From Alphaproteobacteria bacterium (GTDB lineage Bacteria > Pseudomonadota > Alphaproteobacteria > SMXQ01), in assembly GCA_029863585.1 (NCBI GenBank), contig JAOTVC010000018.1, forward strand, positions 1-32,626: 32,626 nt of DNA, in the 5' to 3' direction. A program made the position numbers and the translations under genes. This document shows, in pieces, positions 22,001 to 29,387 of the stretch (positions are counted from its first letter, which is position 1; every line of letters begins with the position of its first letter). Below the pieces are notes generated by a model. The model saw only the letters and a program-made list of their open reading frames with translations. It made no database searches and was not told the DNA's origin.

Positions 22001-22789
22001 ATGGCGGAACTTCGGAACCCGGCCCGGGAGCGGCTGGCGGCGGGTGAGCTTTCGTTGGGCATGGGCGTGCGCCACACCCGAAACGTGGAGATTTGCAAGG
22101 CGGCGCGGGCGGTCGGGTTCGACTGGCTGTTCATCGACCTGGAGCATTCATCGATGTCGGTCGAGAGCGCCCAGCAGATCTGCGCCACCGCGCTGGATGC
22201 GGGCATCGCGCCGCTGGTCCGCGTGCCGGAAGGCGATAACGCCCTGGCGGTCCGCCTATTGACCGGCGGCGCGCTCGGCACCGTCATGCCCCATGTCGAC
22301 ACGGCGGCCGAAGCGCGGGCCATCGTCGATCAGCAGAGGTTCCCGCCGGTGGGCCGCCGGGGCTCGGGCGGGGTCACCGTCCATTTCGATTTCCAGCGTG
22401 TCCCCCACGAGGAAGCGACCCGGTTGATGAACGAGAACACGCTTCTGGTGGTGATGCTGGAATCCCGGAAGGCGATCGCCAATGCCGACGAAATCGCCGC
22501 CGTCGAGGGGGTCGACGTGTTGATGGTCGGGACCGGCGACCTGACGGCGGAGCTCGGCATCCATGGCAGCCCCGATCATCCCGACGTCGTCCAGGCGTAT
22601 GAGACGGTCACGGCGGCCTGCAAGGCGCACGGCAAATGGTCCGGTACCGGCGGCATCGGCTCGGGCGAGGTGATCGCCCGCTATGTCGATATGGGGGTGC
22701 GGTTCATCCTGGCGGGCGGCGACCTCAGCTTCCTGTTGCAGGCCGCCCGGGCCCGCACGGAATTCTTCCGCGGCCTTTCCCTCCCCTAG
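22001..22789 (+). CDS. HpcH/HpaI family class II pyruvate aldolase
   Basis: Metal-dependent aldolase of 262 aa that cleaves 4-hydroxy-2-oxo acids to pyruvate (or oxaloacetate) and an aldehyde; such enzymes end meta-cleavage routes. Conserved family points are His49 in IDLEHSSMS, Arg74 in PLVRVP, the metal glutamate in VVMLESRKA near 154, and the aspartate in GTGDLTAELG near 180. The ATG at 22001 has a GGGGGAGCAGG site. It is divergent from the VOC genes across a 190-base gap that should contain both promoters. The end is 32 bases from the convergent 2OG-oxygenase-like gene. Exact substrate unknown; HpaI family members are promiscuous. Confidence 0.88.
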   Translation: MAELRNPARERLAAGELSLGMGVRHTRNVEICKAARAVGFDWLFIDLEHSSMSVESAQQICATALDAGIAPLVRVPEGDNALAVRLLTGGALGTVMPHVDTAAEARAIVDQQRFPPVGRRGSGGVTVHFDFQRVPHEEATRLMNENTLLVVMLESRKAIANADEIAAVEGVDVLMVGTGDLTAELGIHGSPDHPDVVQAYETVTAACKAHGKWSGTGGIGSGEVIARYVDMGVRFILAGGDLSFLLQAARARTEFFRGLSLP

Positions 22790-22821
22790 CGGTCCGCGTC
22801 GGGCCCGCGACCAGGTGCCGC

Positions 22822-23451
22822 TCAGGATTCGCGGTCGAGGTTGAAGGCGATGGAGATGCGTTCGCCTTCGCCGTAGAAGGGATGCACCATGTGTTTCAGC
22901 CACCCGGGAAAGATCACCGTCAGCCCCGGTTCCGGCGAGACCAGGCATTCCTGGGGCAGGGCGCTTCCCTGCATGAGGATGGCACCGGCCGCGCTGCGCG
23001 GGTCCATGAACTCGATGCAGCCGTTGCGCCGGGTATCGTTCGTGCGGCTGCCTATGCCGACGTAATAGGCCCCGGACCAGAAGCTGTTGGGATGGGAATG
23101 CAGGGCGTGGTAGCCGCCGTTCCTCAGCACGTTCGCCCAGCACTGAAGATCGTAACTGACCACCCGGTCCAGGGGCTTTTGGCCGATCCACGAGACCATG
23201 GCCGAAAGCATGTGCTGGATATGGGCTTCCAGCGTCCGCACGCAGTCGGCATCCCAGGAGAAGAAATCCTTGGTACTCGCCCAGCCCCCTTCGATATGCC
23301 CGAATTTCGGGTTTCCCTTGGCTTCGGTTTCGAGGATCAGGGCCCGAAGCTCCCTGTTCACGGCCTCGCAGTCCTGCCAGATATGGGCGAAGATCGGCGT
23401 CGGGAAATGCCAACGCAGGTTGTTTTCGGGGCTGAGTTCGATTTCGGACAT
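22822..23451 (-). CDS. Putative 2OG-Fe(II) oxygenase (TIGR02466-like)
   Basis: Soluble protein of 209 aa with the double-stranded beta-helix pattern of small putative 2-oxoglutarate/iron oxygenases. Candidate iron ligands are in YHALHSHPNSFWSG (His118 and His120) and in FPGWLKHMVHPF (His187), with Arg198 in GERISIAFN as the likely 2-oxoglutarate carboxylate anchor. The conserved WANVLRNGGY and SGAYYVG segments support the family. I chose MSEIEL at 23451; its ribosome site is weak, but the extra upstream residues in the open frame are low complexity. Members of this family hydroxylate unknown substrates, and the gene stands alone on its strand, so a link to the catabolic genes is not established. 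Confidence 0.78.
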   Translation of the reverse strand: MSEIELSPENNLRWHFPTPIFAHIWQDCEAVNRELRALILETEAKGNPKFGHIEGGWASTKDFFSWDADCVRTLEAHIQHMLSAMVSWIGQKPLDRVVSYDLQCWANVLRNGGYHALHSHPNSFWSGAYYVGIGSRTNDTRRNGCIEFMDPRSAAGAILMQGSALPQECLVSPEPGLTVIFPGWLKHMVHPFYGEGERISIAFNLDRES

Positions 23452-23612
23452 GGCCGTGGGCGGCTGCGGTGGAACGGATCGAGCGCCAACGCTAGACGAG
23501 CGCGGGCGCTTCCGCAAGCGGGCCTCGCGGCCCTGCCAATATGGGGCGGTTTGGGATATCATGGCGCGCCGGGCGATGGTTCCGGCCAAGATACGAATTG
23601 GGAGCGAACAAG

Positions 23613-24398
23613 ATGGCGGATACGATGATCGGGGGCGCGCATATCGCCTCCCTGCGCGACACGGTCAGCGACGCGGAATGGGGGACGCGGGTCGATCTCG
23701 CCGCCGCCTTCCGCATCGCCTATCACCTCGGCTGGAACAACCGGCTGGTCAACCACATCACCGCCCGGGTCGCGGGCGAGCCCGACCACTTCCTGATGAA
23801 CCCCCATGGCCTCGGCTGGCACGAGGTGACGGCGTCATCCCTGGTGAAGGCGGATTTCGACGGCAATATCCTGAGCGAGGGCGCGGCGGAGCTGGCGCCC
23901 GCCGGCCTCAATTTCCACAGCGCCATCCTCAAGGCCAAGCCCGATGTCGCTTGTGTCTGTCACACCCACCCCACTCCCGGGGTGGTGATCTCGGCCACCA
24001 AATGCGGGCTCAAGATCCTCGACCAGACCGGCTGCCAGCTTCATGGCGAGGTCAGCTATCATGAGTTCGAGGGCTATGCCCGCGAAGCCGACGAAGCGCC
24101 GCGCATCGTCGGTGATCTGGGCGATAAAAAGACCATGATCATGTGGAACCACGGACTGCTTTCGGTCGGCCGTACCATCGGCGAGGCGATTTCCTATATG
24201 CGCCGGCTGATCGGCGCCTGCGAGTTGCAGGAGCGCGTCATGGCGCTGGGGACGGAAATCCGCGAAATTCCGGAAGACGTGCTTGATTACACCAAGCAGC
24301 AGGTGGAGGCGCGGCGCCCCAACCAGGCGCTCGGCGGCCCCGAATGGCGCATGAACCTGCGGCTCGTCGATCAGCTCTATCCCGATTACAAGACCTGA
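23613..24398 (+). CDS. Class II aldolase/adducin family protein
   Basis: Zinc-dependent fold of 261 aa related to fuculose-phosphate aldolase and adducin head domains. Zinc ligands His117-x-His119 (CVCHTHPTPG) and His180 (MWNHGLLSVG) are present. In place of the catalytic glutamate of sugar aldolases there is an APAGLNFHSAIL stretch (about 95-106), as in a broad uncharacterised subgroup often found in catabolic clusters, where decarboxylase or aldolase activities on hydroxy acids are suspected. The ATG at 23613 follows GGGAG at a slightly long distance. It is divergent from the 2OG-oxygenase-like gene over a 161-base gap. A strong inverted repeat follows its stop. Confidence 0.85.
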   Translation: MADTMIGGAHIASLRDTVSDAEWGTRVDLAAAFRIAYHLGWNNRLVNHITARVAGEPDHFLMNPHGLGWHEVTASSLVKADFDGNILSEGAAELAPAGLNFHSAILKAKPDVACVCHTHPTPGVVISATKCGLKILDQTGCQLHGEVSYHEFEGYAREADEAPRIVGDLGDKKTMIMWNHGLLSVGRTIGEAISYMRRLIGACELQERVMALGTEIREIPEDVLDYTKQQVEARRPNQALGGPEWRMNLRLVDQLYPDYKT

Positions 24399-24428
24399 CG
24401 GCGGCACATCCCGGTACCGGCTTTCCAC

Positions 24429-24467
24429 CGCGCCTCGATGGAGGCGCAAGGGTGTAATCGAGGCGCG
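24429..24467. terminator. 11-bp perfect inverted repeat between convergent genes
   Basis: CGCGCCTCGAT (24429-24439) and ATCGAGGCGCG (24457-24467) are exact complements. An alternative inner stem uses GCGCCTC (24430-24436) with GAGGCGC (24441-24447) around GATG. The structure fills the gap between the class II aldolase stop (24398, plus) and the Flp pilin stop (24478, minus), so a bidirectional terminator is the simplest reading. The competing pairings are unusual. Confidence 0.6.
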
Positions 24468-24477
24468 TGTGCGGTCC

Positions 24478-24660
24478 CTAGCTGCTCTTCATCGAATTCG
24501 CGAGATCGAGATAAGAACCGGTCAGTTCGCTGCCCACGAACCCCATTGCGGCGACCAGGACGACCGCGATGACCGTTGCGATGATGGCATATTCCGTCGA
24601 GGTCACGCCGCGGTCCTCGCCGATCACCGACCTCAATTGTTTCTTCGTTCCGAGGTCCAC
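24478..24660 (-). CDS. Flp/Fap-type prepilin, orphan
   Basis: Small class IVb pilin precursor of 60 aa. A short charged leader ends at a glycine before VTSTEYAIIATVIAVVLV (about 19-36), which is the Flp hallmark: a Glu-Tyr pair near the processing site followed by a hydrophobic helix. TadV-type prepilin peptidase would cut in EDRG-VTS. The start is GTG at 24660, 8 bases after GGGGAG. No tad/cpa assembly genes are in the window, so assembly would depend on a locus elsewhere. Its AT-rich upstream sequence (24661-24720) probably holds its own promoter. It has no obvious tie to the catabolic genes. Confidence 0.9.
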   Translation of the reverse strand: MDLGTKKQLRSVIGEDRGVTSTEYAIIATVIAVVLVAAMGFVGSELTGSYLDLANSMKSS

Positions 24661-24904
24661 TGCCGTTACTCCCCGTTAACTCGGATTTAACGATACGACT
24701 ACCAAAGGTAAGGGATGCTTGTCCACTCTTGGCCGGGGCCGGATCGCCGGGGGCGGCGGCAAAGCGGCACGAATTTCGAGACAGTGGCAGCGTCAATGTT
24801 TTAGGCTGACACGCGGCGAGAGCGCACTGTCGGCGTTGACGGCCATTGGGTGATCTCGCAAGGCTTCGGCCAAATCCAGCGGATGTTCCGAGGAGAACAG
24901 CTAG
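24661..24904. promoter_or_regulatory. Divergent promoter region between pilin and dehydratase genes
   Basis: This 244-base gap must contain the pilin promoter (minus strand) and that of the 3-dehydroshikimate dehydratase-like gene (plus strand). The stretch 24670-24715 is AT-richer than its surroundings and contains GTTAAC and ATTTAAC motifs close to the pilin start. I see no gene and no clear operator in the remainder. Confidence 0.35.
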
Positions 24905-26806
24905 GTGAAAACCTCGATCGCGACCGTGTCCATATCGGGTGATTTTGCGGAAAAGCTCGCGGCCATCGCCGACGCCGGCTTCGACGGCATCGAAATCTTC
25001 GAACAGGATTTCATCAGCTTCGATTTCAGCCCGTCCGATGTTTCCAAGATGGTCCGAGACCATGGGCTGGAGATCATGTTGTTCCAGCCATTTCGGGACT
25101 TCGAAGGCCTTCCCGAAGGCCCATTGCGGCACCGCTCCTTCTCCCGGGCGGAACGCAAATTCGAACTGATGAACCAGTTGGGGACCGACCTGATGTTGGT
25201 CTGTTCATCGGTCCATCCACAGAGTCTGGGCGGGATCGACCGCTGCGCGCAGGATTTCGCCGAACTGGGCGACATCGCCAAGGCCTTCGGCGTGCGCGTC
25301 GGCTATGAAGCGCTGGCCTGGGGGCGGCAGATCCATGACCACCGCGACGCCTGGGAAGTCGTGAGGCGGGCGGACCATGGCTCCATCGGCCTGATCCTCG
25401 ACAGCTTTCATACGCTGTCGCGCGGCATCGATCCGGAAAGCATCCGCAGGATCCCGGGCGACAAGATCTTCTTCGTCCAGCTCGCGGACGCGCCGATGAT
25501 CGAAATGGATCTGCTGTTCTGGTCGCGCCACTTCAGGAACATGCCGGGCGAAGGCGATCTCGATTTGCCGGCGTTCATGAAAGCGGTGATCGCGACCGAC
25601 TACAAAGGTCCCATCAGCCTGGAAATCTTCAACGATCAGTTCCGGCGCGGCAACGCGCCGATGGTCGCCAAGGACGGCCATCGGTCCCTCATCAGCCTCA
25701 TGGACTCGGTCCGGCGGGACCTCGGCGAAAACGCGGGCGGGGCAAGCGCCGGCTTGCCGCGGCTGCCCGCCAAGGCGAGGATTTCCGATGTCGCCTTCAT
25801 CGAATTCGCCACCCGCCCGGAGGGGAAGGACGGTTTCGAGGCCCTGTTCCGCCAATTGGGTTTCCGCCTCACCGGCCATCACAAGACCAAGGCGGTGTCG
25901 CGCTGGCAGCAAGGGGGGTTGAACCTCCTGGTGGATACGGAACCGACGGGCTATGCGGCCGAGGCGGTTTTCGAACACGGCACGACGGTGACCGATATCG
26001 CGTTCGTCGTCGACGATGCCGCCGCCGCCCATGCGAGGGCGCTTGCGCTGGGCGCCGACAACTTCGTGCAGGCGGTGGCGAAGGGGGAGGTGGAGATTCC
26101 CACCATCAAGGGGGTGGGGCACAGCGTGATCCGCCTGCTCGATGCAGGCATGGACATCTGGCGGACCGATTTCGCCGAAGCCGACGGCGGCGCCGACGAT
26201 CCCCCGGCCCTGCTGTCGCATATCGACCATATCGCGCAGACCATGGGCTATGACGAGATGCTCAGCTGGGCGCTGTTCTACACGACCATTTTCGACACGC
26301 TGAAATCGCCGCTTTTCGATGTTGTCGATCCGGACGGGTTGATCAAGAGCCAGGTCATCACCATGGAAGACCGCAGGCTGCACCTTACGCTGAACGGCAG
26401 CGACGCCCCCTATACGCGCGCCAGCCGGTTCGTATCCTCGGTCCGCGGCCCGGCGGTGCAACATATCGCCATCGCGACCGACGACATCTTCGCCCTTGGG
26501 GAACGGCTGCGGGACCAGAAATTCGAAATCCTGGCCCAGACCCAGAACTACTACGACGACGTTCTCGCCCGGTTCGATCTCGATCTCGATTTTCTGAACA
26601 AGATCAAGGGCCTGAATATCCTCTACGACGAAGACGAAAGCGGCCGGTACCTCCAGCTCTTCAGCAGGACCATCGATAACGGCCTGTTCTTCGAATTCGT
26701 CCAGCGGGAATCGGGATACGCCGGTTTCGGGGCGCCGAACGCACCGTTCAGGCTGGCGGCGCAGCGCCGGGCATCGGAGAAAACCCCGATCCCCGCCGCC
26801 GGCTGA
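24905..26806 (+). CDS. quiC: 3-Dehydroshikimate dehydratase (QuiC type) fused to an HPPD-like domain
   Basis: Bifunctional-looking protein of 633 aa. Residues 1-270 form an AP-endonuclease-2/xylose-isomerase barrel with the metal ligands expected for QuiC1-type 3-dehydroshikimate dehydratases: Glu135 (YEALAWG), Asp166 (LDSFHT), Gln192 (VQLAD) and Glu240 (SLEIFND). It would convert 3-dehydroshikimate from quinate or shikimate to protocatechuate. Residues about 295-610 are a two-module VOC domain like 4-hydroxyphenylpyruvate dioxygenase, with His442 (IDHIAQ), His520 (VQHIAIATDD) and Glu597 (FFEFVQ) at HPPD-like spacings, so the iron site looks complete. In characterised QuiC1 enzymes the role of this C-terminal half is not clear. 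The start is GTG at 24905 after GAGGAG. Its product would feed the same protocatechuate node suggested by the aldolase at 12146. Confidence 0.9.
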   Translation: MKTSIATVSISGDFAEKLAAIADAGFDGIEIFEQDFISFDFSPSDVSKMVRDHGLEIMLFQPFRDFEGLPEGPLRHRSFSRAERKFELMNQLGTDLMLVCSSVHPQSLGGIDRCAQDFAELGDIAKAFGVRVGYEALAWGRQIHDHRDAWEVVRRADHGSIGLILDSFHTLSRGIDPESIRRIPGDKIFFVQLADAPMIEMDLLFWSRHFRNMPGEGDLDLPAFMKAVIATDYKGPISLEIFNDQFRRGNAPMVAKDGHRSLISLMDSVRRDLGENAGGASAGLPRLPAKARISDVAFIEFATRPEGKDGFEALFRQLGFRLTGHHKTKAVSRWQQGGLNLLVDTEPTGYAAEAVFEHGTTVTDIAFVVDDAAAAHARALALGADNFVQAVAKGEVEIPTIKGVGHSVIRLLDAGMDIWRTDFAEADGGADDPPALLSHIDHIAQTMGYDEMLSWALFYTTIFDTLKSPLFDVVDPDGLIKSQVITMEDRRLHLTLNGSDAPYTRASRFVSSVRGPAVQHIAIATDDIFALGERLRDQKFEILAQTQNYYDDVLARFDLDLDFLNKIKGLNILYDEDESGRYLQLFSRTIDNGLFFEFVQRESGYAGFGAPNAPFRLAAQRRASEKTPIPAAG

Positions 26807-26826
26807 GGGCGGGTTCACCCAGAAAA

Positions 26827-26879
26827 CCGCTTCCGAGCCCGCGAAGCGGACAATCCCGGATTCAGGGGATATAGTCCCC
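26827..26879 (+). terminator. Two stem-loops after the dehydratase gene
   Basis: CCGCTTC (26827-26833) pairs with GAAGCGG (26843-26849), and GGGGA (26865-26869) pairs with TCCCC (26875-26879). They lie between the dehydratase stop (26806) and the MFS start (26911). They could terminate or attenuate transcription between the two genes; no T-run follows. Confidence 0.35.
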
Positions 26880-26910
26880 GCCGGAACGCAAGCGCCGGTG
26901 CGGGGGGCCA

Positions 26911-28122
26911 ATGACTGGGGAAACTGCCAAGACAGTGGCGTTGCGGACGCGTCTTGGGATTTATGGCTCCGGGCTTTTCTCCGACGGCGCGACCAACGTC
27001 GTCATCCCGCTTTGGGCGCTTTACCTGGAACCGTCTCCGTTCGCGTTCGGCATGGTGATCGGCGCCCGGTCGTTCTTGCCATTCCTGTTTTCGATTCACG
27101 GCGGCGTGCTCATGGACCGCTTCGGCGCGCGTCAGGTGATGCTTTACTTCGCGGCGATCGGCCTGGTCGTGCCGGTCCTGTTCCCGTTGCTGCCTTGGAT
27201 CTGGGTTGCCGGCATCTTGAACCTCATCCTCGGCCTGACTTCGACGATGAACTGGGTCGGGGCCCAGACCGTGGTGGGGCAATTGATGCAGGGCAACCCG
27301 TCGCTGACCTGGCAGGTCTCCTTCTGCAATCGACTCGGCCACTTGGCCTTCCCGGTGCTTGCCGGCGCCATGTGGGATGCGTTCGGCCCGTGGGGCGGAT
27401 TCGGCGTGACGCTTCTTGCGGCCGTGTTGTTCATCGCCGCCGCCTTGATGCTGCCGGGCCGCGGCGAGGACCGGAAGGCGGGGGGCGATGACGTGCCCTT
27501 CCGGCTGCGCGACATGTTCCCGCGTCTGGACGACTACACCAAGACGTTCTCATTGCTCGCCATCCCGCTCGTCGCCGTGGCGGTGACCGGTTCGGTGCTC
27601 AACATCGCCGGCAGCGCGATCCACGGCTCGTTCTTCATCGCCTATATGAAGGAGGTTGGGCTTACCGGGACTTTGATCGGCGTGATCTTCGCCGGCCTCA
27701 ATCTCTTCGGCCTCGGCGGCACGGCCGGGGCCACGGCGCTCGCCCGTCGAACCGGGGATATCTGGCTCCTCAATGCGACGGTGGTGGGGGCAATCGCCAC
27801 GATCATGGTCACGCCGCTGTTTGCGGCCTTCCTCTCCTTGCTTGCCCTTTCGGTCGTCCGAGGGTTCATGGTGGGCGTGAGCCAGCCCCTGATGATCGTG
27901 ATTCCCTCGAAAGCCGCGCCGCCCGGGTCCCAGGGTGCCGTGGTGGGATTGCGCATCTCGATCAATCGGCTGATGCAAACGATCGTGCCGCCGATCATGG
28001 GCGGGGTCGTCTCACTGGTCGGGCTGAAGGACAGCTTCTATTGGGTGGGCGGTTTTCTGCTCGTGCTCAGCTGCGGCCTTTGGGCGATCTTTCGCCCGCC
28101 CGCCTCGACGCAGCCGCGTTAG
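26911..28122 (+). CDS. MFS transporter
   Basis: Major facilitator superfamily inner-membrane protein of 403 aa with about 12 hydrophobic helices. The loop 2-3 signature is visible as GGVLMDRFGARQVM (about 65-78), and a long central cytosolic loop (GRGEDRKAGGDDVPFRLRDM) separates the two six-helix halves. The ATG at 26911 follows a run of G. It is downstream of the quiC-like gene on the same strand, so uptake of quinate, shikimate or a related acid, or export of an intermediate, is possible. It lacks obvious sugar-porter or aromatic-acid-porter motifs, so the substrate is left open. Confidence 0.88.
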   Translation: MTGETAKTVALRTRLGIYGSGLFSDGATNVVIPLWALYLEPSPFAFGMVIGARSFLPFLFSIHGGVLMDRFGARQVMLYFAAIGLVVPVLFPLLPWIWVAGILNLILGLTSTMNWVGAQTVVGQLMQGNPSLTWQVSFCNRLGHLAFPVLAGAMWDAFGPWGGFGVTLLAAVLFIAAALMLPGRGEDRKAGGDDVPFRLRDMFPRLDDYTKTFSLLAIPLVAVAVTGSVLNIAGSAIHGSFFIAYMKEVGLTGTLIGVIFAGLNLFGLGGTAGATALARRTGDIWLLNATVVGAIATIMVTPLFAAFLSLLALSVVRGFMVGVSQPLMIVIPSKAAPPGSQGAVVGLRISINRLMQTIVPPIMGGVVSLVGLKDSFYWVGGFLLVLSCGLWAIFRPPASTQPR

Positions 28123-28135
28123 ACCGGTTTTGTCC

Positions 28136-28190
28136 GGGACAGCCGAAGCGAGGCTTCCGACCTGAAGCCGGGTTGCAACCGGGCTGTCCC
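28136..28190. terminator. Branched inverted repeat between convergent MFS and ABC genes
   Basis: The outer arms GGGACAGCC (28136-28144) and GGCTGTCCC (28182-28190) are perfect complements. Inside are a small hairpin, GAAGC-GAG-GCTTC (28145-28157), stacked directly on the outer stem, and a self-complementary GGTTGCAACC (28171-28180). Together they could fold as a three-way junction. It sits between two gene stops (28122 plus, 28214 minus), so a bidirectional terminator or a REP-like element is likely. Confidence 0.55.
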
Positions 28191-28213
28191 ACAGAGGAAT
28201 CACCGCGAGCCGG

Positions 28214-29305
28214 TCAATGCGCCCGGATCGTGATCAGGGCCGCGGGATCGGCCTCGATGAAGACCTTTTGCCTTCTTTGGAAGGCGGATTTGGGGTGCAG
28301 CCTGGCGCGGACCAGTTCTTCCCCCACCTTGATCTGGCAGTCGACGACCTCGCCAAGGAACACCAAGGCCTCAATCTCGCCTTCGAAGACATTGGGTTTC
28401 CCGGCGGGCCGGGCCGCGGTCACCGCCACGTCCTCCGGCCGCAGGAAGATCACCACTTCGCCGCCGCCGTGATGCGCCACCGACGTGGGCCGGCAGAGCA
28501 GCCGGCCCATCGGCGTGTCCAGGCAGGAAAGCCCGTTTTCGCTGCCCGCGACCTTGCCCCGCAGGACGTTTGTCAGGCCGATGAAATCGGCGGTGAATTC
28601 CGAACGCGGCTGAAAATAGATGTCCCTGGGCCCGGCCACGTCCAGCAGATTCCCCTGGTTCATCACGGCGATCGAGTCCGAGACCGCGAGGGCTTCCGTC
28701 TGGTCATGGGTGACATAGAGCGTGGTGATGCCAAGCCGCTCCTGCAGTTCCTTGATCTCAAAGCGCATCTGTTCGCGCAGCTTCGCGTCGAGATTGCTGA
28801 GCGGCTCGTCCAGCAACAGCACCTTGGGCTCTTTCACGAGCGCCCGGGCAAGAGACACGCGCTGCTGCTGCCCGCCGGAAAGGGCCGGTGCCGGACGGTC
28901 CCCGAGACCTTCGAGACCCACCGTGTCGAGCGCCTTTTCGACCCGCGCGCGGATTTCGCGTCGTGCCACTTTCTGGATTTTCAGGGGATAGGCGATATTC
29001 TCGAACACCGTCATGTGGGGCCAGATCGCATAGGATTGAAACACCATGCCGATGTCCCGTCTGTAGGCGGGGACGGAGATGCCGCGCTCCGATGAGAACA
29101 CGGTCTCCCCGCCGATCTCGATGGTTCCCGAATCCGGCGTCTCCAGGCCGGCGAGGCATCTGAGGGTCGTCGACTTGCCGCAGCCCGAAGGCCCCAGAAG
29201 GGTGAAGAATTCCCCTTCGGGAACATGGATGGTGATGCCGTTGAGGGCATGAAAGGTCTCCCTGCCGCTCCGGAAGGTCTTTCGCAGATTCTTGATATCG
29301 ATCAT
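28214..29305 (-). CDS. ABC transporter ATPase, Fbp/Pot type (second system)
   Basis: Nucleotide-binding subunit of 363 aa. Walker A at 38-46 (GPSGCGKST), Q-loop Gln90 (GMVFQSYAIWPHMTV), signature LSGGQQQ at 142-148, Walker B at 162-168 (VLLLDEP), and VTHDQ switch histidine. The C-terminal TOBE-like part contains IFLRPEDVAV. The ATG at 29305 starts directly at MIDIKNLRKTF; an extended frame upstream is arginine/proline-rich and not part of the family. It is similar in sequence to the ATPase at 13128-14327 but belongs with the fused permease at 30976-32626. The MutL-like gene lies between the two transporter genes. No binding-protein gene for this system is in the window; it may lie beyond the right edge. 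Confidence 0.92.
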   Translation of the reverse strand: MIDIKNLRKTFRSGRETFHALNGITIHVPEGEFFTLLGPSGCGKSTTLRCLAGLETPDSGTIEIGGETVFSSERGISVPAYRRDIGMVFQSYAIWPHMTVFENIAYPLKIQKVARREIRARVEKALDTVGLEGLGDRPAPALSGGQQQRVSLARALVKEPKVLLLDEPLSNLDAKLREQMRFEIKELQERLGITTLYVTHDQTEALAVSDSIAVMNQGNLLDVAGPRDIYFQPRSEFTADFIGLTNVLRGKVAGSENGLSCLDTPMGRLLCRPTSVAHHGGGEVVIFLRPEDVAVTAARPAGKPNVFEGEIEALVFLGEVVDCQIKVGEELVRARLHPKSAFQRRQKVFIEADPAALITIRAH

Positions 29306-29387
29306 CGCCTCGATCCTTGTCCGCGGCGCCGCGAGAGGGCGCCCGGGAAATCCAGCCGGCATCGCCCGGCCGCCCGCGGGCATTCGT

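Noticed and set aside
25205-26911. Minus-strand open frame of 568 codons opposite the quiC-like gene
   Set aside because: Antisense shadow; the plus-strand frame has complete metal sites and family motifs.
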